DNA from: Tubiluchus corallicola
Lineage: Eukaryota > Priapulida > Priapulimorpha > Priapulimorphida > Tubiluchidae
NCBI GenBank assembly: GCA_030141605.1
Contig: JAQGDQ010001060.1
Coordinates: forward strand, 1 to 64,000
DNA length: 64,000 nucleotides
Direction: 5' to 3'
The stretch's first letter is position 1. The number at the start of each line of letters is the position of its first letter. The notes under the pieces were generated by a model. That model had not been told where the DNA came from and did no database searches. It worked only from the letters and a program-made list of their open reading frames with translations. The translations under genes were made by a program, and so were the position numbers. Positions 35,601 through 47,645 of the stretch are shown piece after piece.

Positions 35601-38600
35601 CAGTAGTACAGTAACTGCTGTGCGTGTTTAAATATTTCTACGTGTAGGCACCACGATGAGCATGAAAGTAAAGTATGCTAGGGTCAAATGTTCGATTATT
35701 TGAATAACTTTTCCTTGAGTATTCGAATAATCAAATATTCAAACACTCTCACCCAATAATATACTGTTACAACATTTACCTTTGACTTCAGTTACAATGT
35801 TATCTATTTATTATTATGACTAAAGTTCGGCAAAAATTAGCACATGATCCTAAACAACAACTAAATCATTTCCCCTTGGCCCCGAATTGAAATACATAAG
35901 AACCTCTTCACTTCAATTCACATCGAAACTGCATGTGTGTATAATAGCAAACGATAAGAGTAATAAAAACAAATTTCCAAACAAATTTTACAGTTTATCT
36001 ATTAAGATGAAGAATAAATTTATTTTGATGTGCATACTGAACATTAAAACAGAAAAACTGCTTCTATAGTGCTATATGTGCACTAGAGTAAGCAAAAAGA
36101 TGCAGTAACAGATAAGAAATTTAGCTTATTAATAAGAAATAAATATCAAAATTATTATACAGTAGCAATATAATAAATGTCCACATAAAATTATGCCCAA
36201 TAGTAGTAAAATAATTTAAATACACTAGGTTGAGCCTGGTTAGTAAATGAATGGATGACTGTCTTATTTTGTCTCATCTTAGAGGATTTTGTGGATCCTG
36301 GATAATGATCTAACTTCAAGTCACCACAAGACATATGTGCATTAAGAAAGTAATGTTCACAACTTAAGAGTGCCACACTACATAAAAACTTGTGAGGAAA
36401 TTATGAGCAAAAATTCTTTATGTACAACAAATTAGGGTTTTACATGCATAGCAAAATAAATCAAGCTTCCTGAAATATTTAAGTGTTTGAAAGCTTGGAA
36501 AACCAAAATATGCACTGCAATAAGAAAATTATTCTTAAAAATTTATAAAACAAACAGACCTAGACATTTCCATGAAGTGTACATTTATTTTTTTTTACAA
36601 AATTGTACGATTAGTGCATTACGTATTTATTTTCAGTGAAGATTTTTGGATAATTTTTGTTCTGTTTTGCACTAAATCACGGACAGCATCACACTTGCAA
36701 AAAGCAATGGAAAAAGTCAAGAAGCGGCTATTGTGTCTTGAAGGAGAACAAAAGTTAGTGTCTTGACAGTGTGCACAAATGTAGATCCAAAAGTTTGTTA
36801 GAAAAGCAGGTAACTGGAACCGAGATACAGAAACCGAAAGTTAGCACCACCAGTGCCGGAACAGTACAAACATAGCTTCTGCTTAGAGCAAATCCTAGAA
36901 TAAGAACATGCTTCAGTGGGAATAAGTTTGTTTCTTCACAAAACTAATTATAATAATGGTGGTGAACTAAAACAAACAAGAATAAAGAGAATAAGGTAAA
37001 ACTAACCTTCGCATCATCCCCGTCTAAACTAAAATGTTGTTCTAAAACTTGCTTTGCTACCTGTAATAACAGTAAGCTGAAAACTCTAATTACAAATACA
37101 AGAATATTTTTCAGCAGTCATGCTATTACAGCACTGTAAACAAATGTCAATAACCGACAACAAAATACCAAAGCAAAATTTGACCTAAGGGCAGATACAC
37201 GAGTCAAAAGATACAAAGTATCTTACTTTTAGAATGTCTGCCCGACCGCACGCAAGTCTCAGCGTTGTATCTCTTATGACCAATGAACAACGATGAATGT
37301 ACTGAAATAAAAAAGCCAAAATAATGCTGAGCTCCATAGTGATAAGATACAAATTGTTTTCACTCAAAAAATTCTGCATTGAATGGAAGGCAAAAGCAAA
37401 AACTTGTGATATGAACCCAATTAAAAAAATAAATTGTTTATACGAGTATGTGGGTGTAACCTTTTTTCAATATTTTTCAATAGCATTTACCAATTGCCTA
37501 ACATTTTATAAATGCAAAGTATCGACATATTTGTGTCTCACTTCCATTATATCTTCCTAAATGTTTATTTTTTAATCAACATATTGGAGGAAACAAGAAA
37601 CTCGTTTCCAGCCATTTTTGCTAAATTTAAGAAGTTGTAATGTAGAGAACAGGACCATTTCAGTCATGTACTAGGCAGTCTGACACTGCCTTGAGAAACT
37701 AAAGTCTACTAGCAGCAAACTGATACACCACAGAATATCCAGTAAAAAAGTTTCCTCAAGGTTTATGACCCCTGTTTTTCAATACTGTATGTATACCTCA
37801 CTCTCCAAGATGTCACAAGGATCATCACTGGCTAAGCTATTCGCTGATGCATTCCTGCTACCCATAGATGTACCTGGCTTTCGGCCATCATCTGAACACA
37901 AACTAGATGTGCTTCCTAGTCTAGAAGCCTACAAATTTTTTTCAGGTTTAAAGTAATTAGATTTTCAAATTCACAACACATGTTTATGACAATAAATTTA
38001 ACTGTGAACAAGAGCATACATAATATACGTGTACAAAAAGTACAACTCTTACAACATGAGTCTATATAAATACACATTACATTAAACTAAGTACAAAAAA
38101 ACTAATGAAAATTGTAACAATATCTGAAACAAAATGTAACTATTCACAAATCCAAACAACACAAACAAGCTAAATTAGTAACATAAAGCTTTAAGATGAA
38201 GCTGACTAGGATTGCAAAAGTTTTTGCAAAATATTTCACTTTACACTAAGTATTATTACTAATTATACCAGTGGTTTTCTGGTTAAAGCACTTGAAAAAA
38301 CATTGTTACATACCCGCACAGGAGATGCATTACGCTTTATAGTATCTTCAATTAATGCTTTTGCTTGGCTAAAAAATAAAAAAGCAAATGTTGGTGATGA
38401 TAATACATTAAACAAGACTGCCAAACAGTTACAGCAATTTCAGTTTCAGAACAAGTGAACTTACATAATGTTCTCTTCTGATGGACCTGTTATTTGCACT
38501 GTCCTCTCCTTGGCACCCTGATTAGCTGAAAAACAGCAATTATTTTTACTAGAGTTCTCTAGTTTTTGATGAACAACTTAGAAGAATGTAATAAAAATAA

Positions 38601-41600
38601 AGCTTCAAGGCCAGGGTTCGCTTCTCATGTTTGAAGTCCCACCTGAGTCACACCAAAGTTTTAAAAAAATGGTACCGCTGGGTTCTTCGACCAAGCACGT
38701 GAATTTATCGAGGTAACATGCAAATAATAATAATCAGGACCACCTTGGAAATAAGTAATGACGTGCTTAAGGTGTTATTCATGGACAATGTCCTTAAAAA
38801 ATTATTGTTATTAAATTGTTAATACAAAATATCAGACAGCATAGTATAGCATAAAAACATAAATGTGGTACAGTAAGCAAAATGTAATACAGTAGGAATT
38901 TACATGATTAAATTAAGTAAATCAGCACTATTGAAAGTTAATACAGAAAAATATAACACTCATTACCAGCTAATGCAGTAACATTGTTAACTGCATGCAT
39001 AAAAAATAAGTAAATAACTATTGTATGGTACGTCCGAAATTCAAAAACAAAGTGCCAAAATTTTGTTAATTACTAATCAATTTTAAACCCAAATTTCTGA
39101 ATCAAAGTAAAGAATGAAATTTTTCTTTTGTTTTACTGTGATCAGACTCATACAAGTACATTAGTAAAGTAAAGCGATACAAAACAAGTTATCCATGCAC
39201 ATGTACAACTCACTCATGCTTACCAGTATCCTACAAAGATATTCAAACCAAAAACACTTAAGAAAATAAATTCACACTAACAAATAGCCCAGATCAGTTT
39301 CATGTCATTTTGTACAGTTTTTTCATGTTATTTATCATTAACATTAAGTTATATTAAGTAATTTATAAGCTAAAGCTCTGAATTTTTTTATTACTTCTTG
39401 ATTTCACCATTCAGTCCAACAAGAGCAAAAAACTATGAAAGAAATAGGGAAGCATATTAGCCATTCATAAGCAAAAACTGGAATATTTTAGTGTACTTTA
39501 TAAATGTTTCATGCTAAGCAACTCAGAAGTACCCCTGGAAGTTTGTCGTCTGTTCACATTAACACAATTCATGCTCTACATGCATGCCATACTGGTACAG
39601 TTACCTCTTTGGAAAGATATGATAGTATCACTTAACTCTTCAATCACTCTGATCCGCCGTCCCTTTATACCCATCACTAAGCACATATTGAAAACTTACA
39701 ATTTGTACTACTAATTTACAAATAAATATCACGAGCATAAACATATATAGAGCCAAGGACATGATAAAATAATATTTATCACATCCCCTGTACAATACAG
39801 TATAGTTTCACCAACACCTCTACTAAAATAATTTGTTCTCTAATAGTTACATTTCTTGTCGACATAACACTGACTAGCAAATTGCAAAGGCTAACTCATG
39901 ACTAGTTTCACATTCTAAATAATCTGCTCTTGACAACTAGAACTACAGCTAAGAACTAAGATGCGTGAGTGCATCTCACTATAAAGTGTCAGGAAATGTT
40001 AGCCCCATTATATTCAAAAACTATCACAATTAGACATGAATATATTTTTAATGCTTTAATCATTAACATAATATTTCTAAGTTACTGTCTTTTTTTAAAT
40101 TCTGCATGTCCACTTCTTAAAGTTATAAATCAAAAATCAATGAAGTACTTAAAGAAATGAGTACATTGCCCACTGAGAAACCAACATGAATCTACCCCTG
40201 TCCATTTCTGGCTCTCAGAACTGCAAATAATTAACTGCAGTACTAAACATTAAGAAGATAAGGATACTTTGCTCAAAAAATGGCTTTGACATGTTTTTTT
40301 TGGGTTCAAAAACAACAGAAGGTTCCAATTACGAATCTAAAACAGAATACAAAAACACAGTCTCACCTTTTCCAGAGTCTGCCCCTCGTATTATAATCTC
40401 ATCCTTAAAATAGTTTTTTCCTGGAATTCTGGAAAAATACACTTCAAATTACAAAATACAAAGATAACACAAAATTAATAAACAAGAAAAATCAGATTCA
40501 AAAATGTTAATATTAAAGCCAACTTCAAACTACATGCAAAATGAAATTAAACATAATAATTCTTTTACAGCTTTATTACACGTTTCAAAAAATCTGAAAT
40601 CTAGTCAAATAATTAAATCGATTTGATGGTTCCTTTAAAGTTAAATACAGTTTTAACTTTTGAAGTGACTGCCTGAAACTGATTACATGATAATGCTGAA
40701 AAAAGAAGAATATGCATCAAACTAGCTAACATATTCCTGATCTTTGTACATTATAAGTTTTGAAATGGTATGCCTTACTTGAAAAGCATTCAGTTAGACT
40801 ATTCTACCAATCAATGAGCAAAGATGTTAATGTAATTCATCTTAGTAGGCAACAAGTACACGACCTCAATTAATCTGAAAAACACATTTGCCTAAAGTTT
40901 TACATGACTGCATAATAAGAAAATACAAATGCTTACTTGAAAGGTTTGGCATATTTTCCAGATGAGCGTATAAGACAGGGCGATGGAGGGGGTCCAGGTG
41001 ACAAGGATGTCGATGGAATCACTTGTGTAATGGCAACAGCATTACTGTTATTGCTGCTGCTACTGCTGATAGTGCTATGAGCATCATCACCATTTTCACA
41101 TACCTGTCAACAATATACAATATCTGGTAAAACTGCCAACTCTGTAACATCATGTTTTATGCTGAGCTTTGGAAACAGACCATGTGCTACTCTAGTCATA
41201 AACAACTACTTGTAAAGTAACAACCAACAAAAACCATTTCTAGTAAAAATTCAAGCAAATGCTTTAATAAAAACACAAGTAATTAACTAAAACTGCAGAC
41301 TATGAGTTTTTGGAATTTGTAATGATTAATTATGATTTGCTAAATATAAACTAGGTAAAGCACTAACATTTCATTTTAGAAATTTCCAAATGTTACACAT
41401 GGTACAGAAAATTTGCCAGTTTTTTATTACAACCGAAAATTTAACACAGAATTAAATGCATCTAGTTACAGAGCTCTGCAAAACAGTAAATGATTGATGG
41501 GAAGCTGCTGCATTGCTTAACCAACTGATATTAACAAAGAAGCACAAGTTCATTGTACTAAGTTTTAAATGCTATGACAAACTGGAAGCCAAAACAGTTT

Positions 41601-42484
41601 TTTTGGTGTATAGGCCTACACAAATAATAGTTCACACATTACTTTGAAAACAAATAAATTGTTTGATGTTTTTGAAGTTCAAATGTAACAGCTCCTGCAA
41701 ACACTAATTAGCTCTAAGTTCCAAGATAAAAAATTAACCATACACCTAACTTACTAACAGCTGGGTAGTTTTTTTTTTGAAGAACATAAATACTGATTCG
41801 AACAAACCACATAACACCAAAACAAACAAATGGGAAATTTTGCTTACAAACAAATGTCTCATTTTACTTGCAAAAGAATCAAACCATTTCAAAAAAATCC
41901 ACAGCTCAACTTACATCGATTTCAGCTGCTTTGCATTTATAATACCCTGTTAAGTTTTCACTGACAGCCCAACCCATAGCTCGTAATTCAATCACTTCCA
42001 ACAGGCGTAGACGAGACAACCGATCCAACTTGTCTAGCTTTGAGACATTACGCAAGCTGATGAAATATTGATCTAAATTTTCTATAACATAAACAATATT
42101 ATTTGGAAATTGTAAATAATAAAGTTAGTAAGATTTAGCTGTCTTAACATGTATTTATCTGTAATCTGTTCTCTTACTCTTATATAGGCTCACCAACTAA
42201 ATCCTTGGTCAGCAATAAACCAGTTCCACAATTCAGTAGCCCTTAGCTTCTACGCGCACTTTTGATTACTCACTGCTGTTACTTTGTAAGTAGTTAATAA
42301 GAAGATTTGTGATGGCTCAGGTTCTATGCATTTTGCTTTAATATTATTTTTGCTATGGACAATTTACATGATTTTGAAAAAAACACTGACTTAATGGTCA
42401 AAAAGATTTTAAAGACAGAAAATCATACGCGAAGAATAATGAGTGTATAAACAAATGTCTTGTTACTTAAAAACCGTCTGTAGC

Positions 42485-42523
<39 letters not shown>

Positions 42524-43704
42524 CAATTTTTCCTGATATTTTCACAATTCAGTCTAATAAACTTTAATTATTAACATTTAGACAACATAATTTAATGATA
42601 AAAATAATAATACAGCCGAAGTACCAAGACTGTGTACATTTTAACAGTTAGCCTATATGAATTACTGTACTTGGTAAACATTCTTCAGCTAACAACTTGG
42701 ACCTGGGAACCAGTTGCTGAGAAAAGGCAAAACAACCATTTTACCATTTAGTTAACTAAAAAAATCACTGTATCAACAGAACACTGGCCATACCCGTAAA
42801 AATGAATAAAGCATGCTCAGTTCAACTACTTGCGCTAATTATGAGTTCAACCAACTAAAATACTGCAACAGTATGTGGTAAATGAAATGTTGCATTTCAA
42901 TCAAGTTTATACCTTTGCAGCTGGATTCCAAACGGTGTCCAAAAGACTTTAATTGATTGCATATTTTCACAAGAGATGGTAAAAATAACTCCTCGTCATT
43001 GGTATTTGCAATATTTTTCAGAAAAACATCAATTTCTTCGCAAAATTCTTCTGCAAAATTAACAAAAGTGAGGCCTACTATATGTTTATTTGAAAGGCAA
43101 GAGAATAAGTGAAGACCATATAATTTAATACTAGCAAAACATTGCAAAAGAATTTTGGACATAAACCCACAACAACAACACACACACCACTTACATCACA
43201 CAGCATAACCCACACAACTCACATCACATCCTACACTCCACACCACACACACTACATAAACCACACACCCACAGAACACCCTAGCAATGGCAACAGCAAC
43301 AGCAGCACCACCACCAGCAGCAACAACTACTACAACAACAACAAACAACTACAATCAATCAGAATTAAATTAAGATCACTACAATAAACAACCAACAAAA
43401 ACTTCAGTTTGTGTCTTACTTAGTTTCTAAACAATACACACCAAACTATGTTTATTACACACCATGCTAAATTCTCTTTCCAGTGATGCATTGCACTCCA
43501 TCTATCGTAAACCCTGCCTTTTATTTATCAGTTTTGTAAAAAGCCGATTTAAATGTTTTTTGTTCATGAGCTGCCCATTCCCAGACTTGCCAAATTAAAA
43601 AGTAAGCCCCTATGGGATTCGGAGATAAAAAGACTGTTTGTTTGATATGTCGTTTGTGACACTTGGTTCAGTAATTGCCAAGTGTATAATATATGTAAAT
43701 AAAT

Positions 43705-43769
<65 letters not shown>

Positions 43770-44036
43770 CCTGGAAAATTATAGATGATGACTATCAACT
43801 ACTATTTACATTTCTGTATCTTCTGTCCAATAAGAATCAAAACTTCACATATATTATAATACACATACATTATATTAACAATTTCTAAATTATAAAAAGA
43901 ACTACCTAGTAGCAACAATACCTTGGCTAAAAGCTGCATTATTTGTTTCTGCATTGAGATTTAATGCACGCAGTGGTCTGGGTTTTTCAGTCTTCTTCGA
44001 TCGTGTTGCACGAATTTTTTGTAGATTAGAATTCAT
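29646..44036 (-). CDS. Mextli homologue: eIF4E-binding MIF4G-like/KH protein (18 exons)
   Basis: In transcript order the exons are 44036-43922, 43050-42913, 42081-41915, 41103-40937, 40428-40367, 38525-38465, 38368-38314, 37928-37797, 37301-37227, 37060-37007, 34926-34909, 34238-34096, 33719-33652, 32935-32769, 31551-31414, 30731-30500, 30137-29998 and 29777-29646. All junctions are in phase, giving 687 aa. Residues about 39-125 are MIF4G-like, ending RLLEVIELRAMGW, a hallmark of that fold's last helix. Residues about 185-255 are KH-like (IPGKNYFKDEIII, then ERTVQITGPSEENI), with no clean GxxG. A Ser-rich linker follows. The C-terminus has YSRDFLL (610-616), a canonical YxxxxL-hydrophobic eIF4E site, then VTPRELPRLARDVPLIV, which could be a second contact. 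Drosophila Mextli (about 650 aa) has this order and promotes translation by binding eIF4E. Exon 11 is only 18 nt. Confidence 0.87.
32015..32032. repeat. (TA)n microsatellite
   Basis: About nine AT units in a mextli intron. Confidence 0.85.
35032..35755 (-). mobile_element. Dispersed non-autonomous element, copy 2
   Basis: Opposite-orientation relative of 21626-22315, about 720 bp, in an intron of mextli. It carries the same AT-rich ends (ATTCGAATAATC near 35730 and TATTCAAATAATC near 35037) and the same central blocks. It has no coding capacity. Two copies in one 64 kb window suggest a moderately abundant family. Confidence 0.6.
38610..38830 (+). mobile_element. Possible truncated tRNA-type SINE
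   Basis: Contains a good Pol III B-box (GGGTTCGCTTCTC, about 38634) without an upstream A-box, followed by a unique body (TGGTACCGCTGGGTTCTTCG) and an ATT-rich 3' end near 38810. This layout fits a 5'-truncated SINE in a mextli intron. No second clear copy is in the window; only the last part resembles 17265-17345. Confidence 0.4.
42490..42522. repeat. (TA)n microsatellite
   Basis: About 16 AT units in mextli intron 2. Confidence 0.9.
43142..43400. repeat. CA/CAA-rich cryptically simple region
   Basis: A plus-strand run of CACA, ACAACA and CAGCA words in mextli intron 1, moving from (CA)-like to (CAA/CAG)-like composition. It opens a Thr/Asn-rich frame (43142-43387) that has no splice or homology support. 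Confidence 0.75.
43706..43770. repeat. (CA)n(TA)n compound microsatellite
   Basis: About 18 CA units followed immediately by about 13 TA units, in mextli intron 1. Confidence 0.95.
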
Positions 44037-46189
44037 TTTAATTCTAGAAATGGACAGTAGTGTTTATATAAAGACAATGACTTGGCAATCAAAATCACAA
44101 CACTGACAACAAGTGATGATGGCTTTTTTCTGCAATAAATGATTAATTGAAGCTGTAACTTATTTGTAGAAACACCAATTCAAAATTAAGACAATTAATT
44201 ACTTTTGTTCTCTTGCTGCCCTTTCTCCACCCAGATAATTGAGGTAAAGCCATGCTGAGGCTAGTCAGTGAATGGATGGTGACGTCCCAGTTCAATACTA
44301 CTCTATGTTTCTCTGCGTCATTTCATTCATGTACTGATTCTGAACATTTGCCTCCATCAGACAGCATGTGCTCACATATGATCATGGCTGAGATGCCACT
44401 GCCATTGAGGGAATAAATCACAGAGGACAACTTTTGATAATGAGCCAGGTTTCTATGTACCATAAACATCAATAATTATGTAGGAAATGTTATTCAGTGC
44501 TGGATTTCAGCTCCTAACACTATATAACATTAAAAACTGTAAGTCACCACTTAATAACTCCACATTCAGCGACGTTGGATAATGTTTTGTTTGAATTTTT
44601 TCCCTTACATTACTAGTTGGAATTCTGTAGGAAATGTTATTCAGCGCTGGATTTCAGTTCTAGTTGGAATTCTGTTTGCCGTGTTTGCACATACATACAG
44701 AAACTACGGGCCCGGTCAGCACACTTTCCAGAGAACAGCATTTTGATCAAGTGCATGGAAAAAAGTTGATTCTGTCAGAACAGTAATGCTAGTAAAGCTA
44801 CACGTAATGTTTGTAGCATAGTTAGTTTCTGCTTTCAAAATTTGTGCATAGCACACATTATGAGTTAAATGTGGTATACACTTATAACCACCCTTGCAGC
44901 AAGCTTATTGCACATTATTTACATAAAATTCCACACAATTTTTGACAAAATATTTATTGCTGACCGTTCCTTTCAATAACACATAATTATTCTAGTTAGT
45001 TTTATTTACCTAATAATGATTGTGATTCAGTGGCTCCTTGGCTCACCACTGTAGTTTACAAGTTTTTTAACAAATGTATCTCTGTCATAATGAAAATTTA
45101 AATTATCTTCGTTGGGCATAATTATTTTCGGATCTATAAAGTAAAGATGGAAAACACTAATCTCCACTTTAGCTCTGGAACATTTGAGGACAATAAACTT
45201 TTATTTGCTCCATTGTTTTCTCATTGAATATAACAACATCTTAGAAGTCACTCCAGAATAGTCTCCAACTACCATTACAATGTTCTTTACTGCACTAACA
45301 TAAATTTGAAGAAGCCTTTGCATCGTAACTATTGAGTTTTGAAACATATAGGGTGAATTTATTTCTTCACAAACCAATTTTTTGATTTTTTTACAAGTAG
45401 GGCCTATTTTACTACTTTATCAATTCATCTCTGCATCTGCTAGTCAAAACGGCTAAATTTGACACATCTAAAATTTCCCGACATAAATGTTTTCGTCAGG
45501 AGAAGGGAAGGCGGGAATATTAACTTTACAACTTAAACTTCTTCATTAAGTGTACGGAAGGCGGGATTCGGATTTCACATATAAGAGCACTATGGTTTCA
45601 ACTGTGCCAACATTCCCCTCTCTCACATTGGTTACATCCTACTTGTGACGTGGGCATTAATTAGTATTTACTGTTGGCCTGTGCCCCCTCTGAACTTCCA
45701 GTTGCACCCAGCTGTAACGTTACCACCTTAAGCTGCTAAGTATACTACTATGAAACTTCTGTACTGTTTTAAATAAAATAGTTTATTTTGGCTAAATTCT
45801 TGCAGTTCTGGTTGTTTCCTGTTTGTGACTTTACACACGGTAGCAGTCAGACTCAGAAACTGATTTACTGTTGTCATGTTCCCACGTACAGGTAAACCTG
45901 TGCTGTATGATAAAATTGCCATAATAAGTTACGTGTAGATATAGTACACGTTAATTTAGGCTAATTGCTGTCATTGCTGAGCCACAATATAACAATGTTT
46001 TGGGCTTTTTACTACTGTATTGTACTGTTGTTGTAACCTATAATTTTTGTGCTTATTTGTAGTTTTCAATTACTATGGACCCTGGGCCTAATTAGTGAAT
46101 CACTGAATGTAATTCAAAAATGACTATTTCTGTGCTTAGATATCAATATTATTATTACAGTAAATGATGCTTTTCCTTCTTTCTTCAGT
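44037..46189. other. Upstream flank of mextli, no gene seen
   Basis: 5' UTR and promoter side of mextli (transcribed leftwards), with a SINE-like repeat at 44220-44540. A 32-base block beginning GTAGGAAATGTTATTCAG occurs at 44480-44511 and again at 44627-44658, with a local direct repeat of AGTTGGAATTCTG. No exon is supportable. Confidence 0.5.
44220..44540 (+). mobile_element. SINE-like repeat, copy B (possible 5S-type head)
   Basis: Aligns with 57611-57945 in blocks: GGCTAGTCAGTGAATGGATGG against GGCTGGTCAGTTAATGGATGG, then TTGATAATGAGCCAGG against TTGATAATGAGTCAGG, then GCTGGATTTCAGC against GCTGGATTCCAGC. The first block resembles the internal promoter of 5S rRNA (GGTTAGTACTTGGATGGGAG), so a 5S-derived SINE is plausible. 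Divergence between copies is high. Confidence 0.45.
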
Positions 46190-47645
46190 TCATTCAGGAG
46201 CCTAATGATAATGTCTTTCCTATTCCTTCTTCTACTTGGAATGCTGATTCTTTGAATGACAATTTCAGTATTAACAATGTATATGCTAAGCTTATTAGCT
46301 TAACACCATTTAAGGCTACAATGCCCAATGAAGTTATCTTGGCTTTATTTTGAAATCCAGTGTTCTTCAGCTTGCTCTCCTTCTTTTTCTTTTGTTCCTG
46401 ATGTCCTCCCCCAGGCTTAACTATAATGTTAACCTATCCCCAAATAGTCAAATGTATGTTCTTTGAGTGAAGATCTTCGTCATAGCTTTGTCACCAGTAG
46501 TTGTCAAATGTTTTGAATCCTAAGCTTTCTTATCCAAACTGAATGAATATGTAACTCCCAACATGGTTCTCTTCCTCTATGCTCAGTCGTCTCTAATCTA
46601 CTCTCCTGTTTAAATCAGCGGACTAGCTTTTTCGATGATCCTACTTTGCCTGGTAGTGCTGTACTTTACCTTGACTTCCAAGAGTGATTTGATTCTGTCC
46701 CCCACCAAAGTCTCTTACTTAAAATAGAATATTCTGGTACAAGAGGTAAGCTTCTTAAATGGTTCAGTTACTTTCTTACCCATCCTTTCCAATGTATTGT
46801 TCTTAATGGTATATTCACTGAAAGGCCAGCTATAAGTGACATCCCCCAAGGAACCTTGAGTGGCCCACACTGCTTCCTTATTTTTATTAATCATATTACT
46901 GCTTGTATTTCACCAGGGACTAGCAACCCATTATTTGTTGATGAATTAAAGCCCTTTCAACCAATTTAGGACGATCTTGATTGTTACATTTTACAACATG
47001 ACTAGGATGAACAGTAAATGCTTGATGGCCCTTAAACCCAATAAGTGTGCTTTACTGAGGAGTAATGATTTCTAATGACCTCAAATGAAATTCCCATGTG
47101 AACCATATCTTGTAAAAGCAATTGGTGGTATAGGTATGATTAAGCGCTGTGTGATATCGAGAAATGCAGCAACAATTATTCCTCTCTGTAAAGCTGTTGT
47201 TTGGCCCATTCTGGAATACGCATCACTTGTATGGTCACCCCAATATGCTGCTCTCATAAATGCTTTCAAAAGAACTCAGGATAGATGTACTTGTTTTGCT
47301 TTTGATTTGGATCCCACTTTGATTTCTATTCTCGAGCAAAGGGCATGAGACAGATGTTGTGAACTGCTTCAAATTAATTAGTGGAAATATTGTTCTGACA
47401 GAAACAGACTTTTTTCCAAGCCTCACAGAGTTCTTCGCAGTCTTGAATGTAAGTCATTTGTGCAACCAGCTAGAACCAACATCAGATCACACTTCTTTGG
47501 GCATCGTGTAGTTCAACCATGGAATCATCTTTCACCATCAACCATTAGTGCTTCATCAGTTGATAGTTTTAAAGGCATACCAGAGAGGACCATTTACAGA
47601 TAGTTAACATCTAGGTCCTTATTTCTTAGCCAAGGTATAATGAAT
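46190..47645 (+). mobile_element. Decayed non-LTR retrotransposon (reverse transcriptase)
   Basis: The plus strand reads VLYLDFQE, a stop, then FDSVPHQSLLLKI (about 46660-46725): the LDFxKAFDSV region of LINE reverse transcriptases. It continues with GIFTERPAISDIPQG, then LFVDELK near 46935 in place of the catalytic FADD. The frame breaks, and the thumb region follows at 47085-47348 (VVWPILEYASLVWSP). The typical C-terminal segment ends near 47600 (RVVQPWNHLSPSTI). Stops, a frameshift and loss of the second catalytic Asp make it dead. It resembles jockey/CR1-type elements; the clade is not decided. Confidence 0.85.

Noticed and set aside
43142-43387. Thr/Asn-rich frame on the plus strand
   Set aside because: CA/CAA simple sequence inside mextli intron 1; no supporting homology.
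43905-43922. Alternative mextli exon 1 donor at ACTAG/GTAGTT
   Set aside because: It gives the wrong phase for exon 2; CAAG/GTATTG at 43922 keeps the frame.
45728-45922. 64-residue minus-strand frame
   Set aside because: No recognisable family, no splice context, and no consistent start upstream of mextli.
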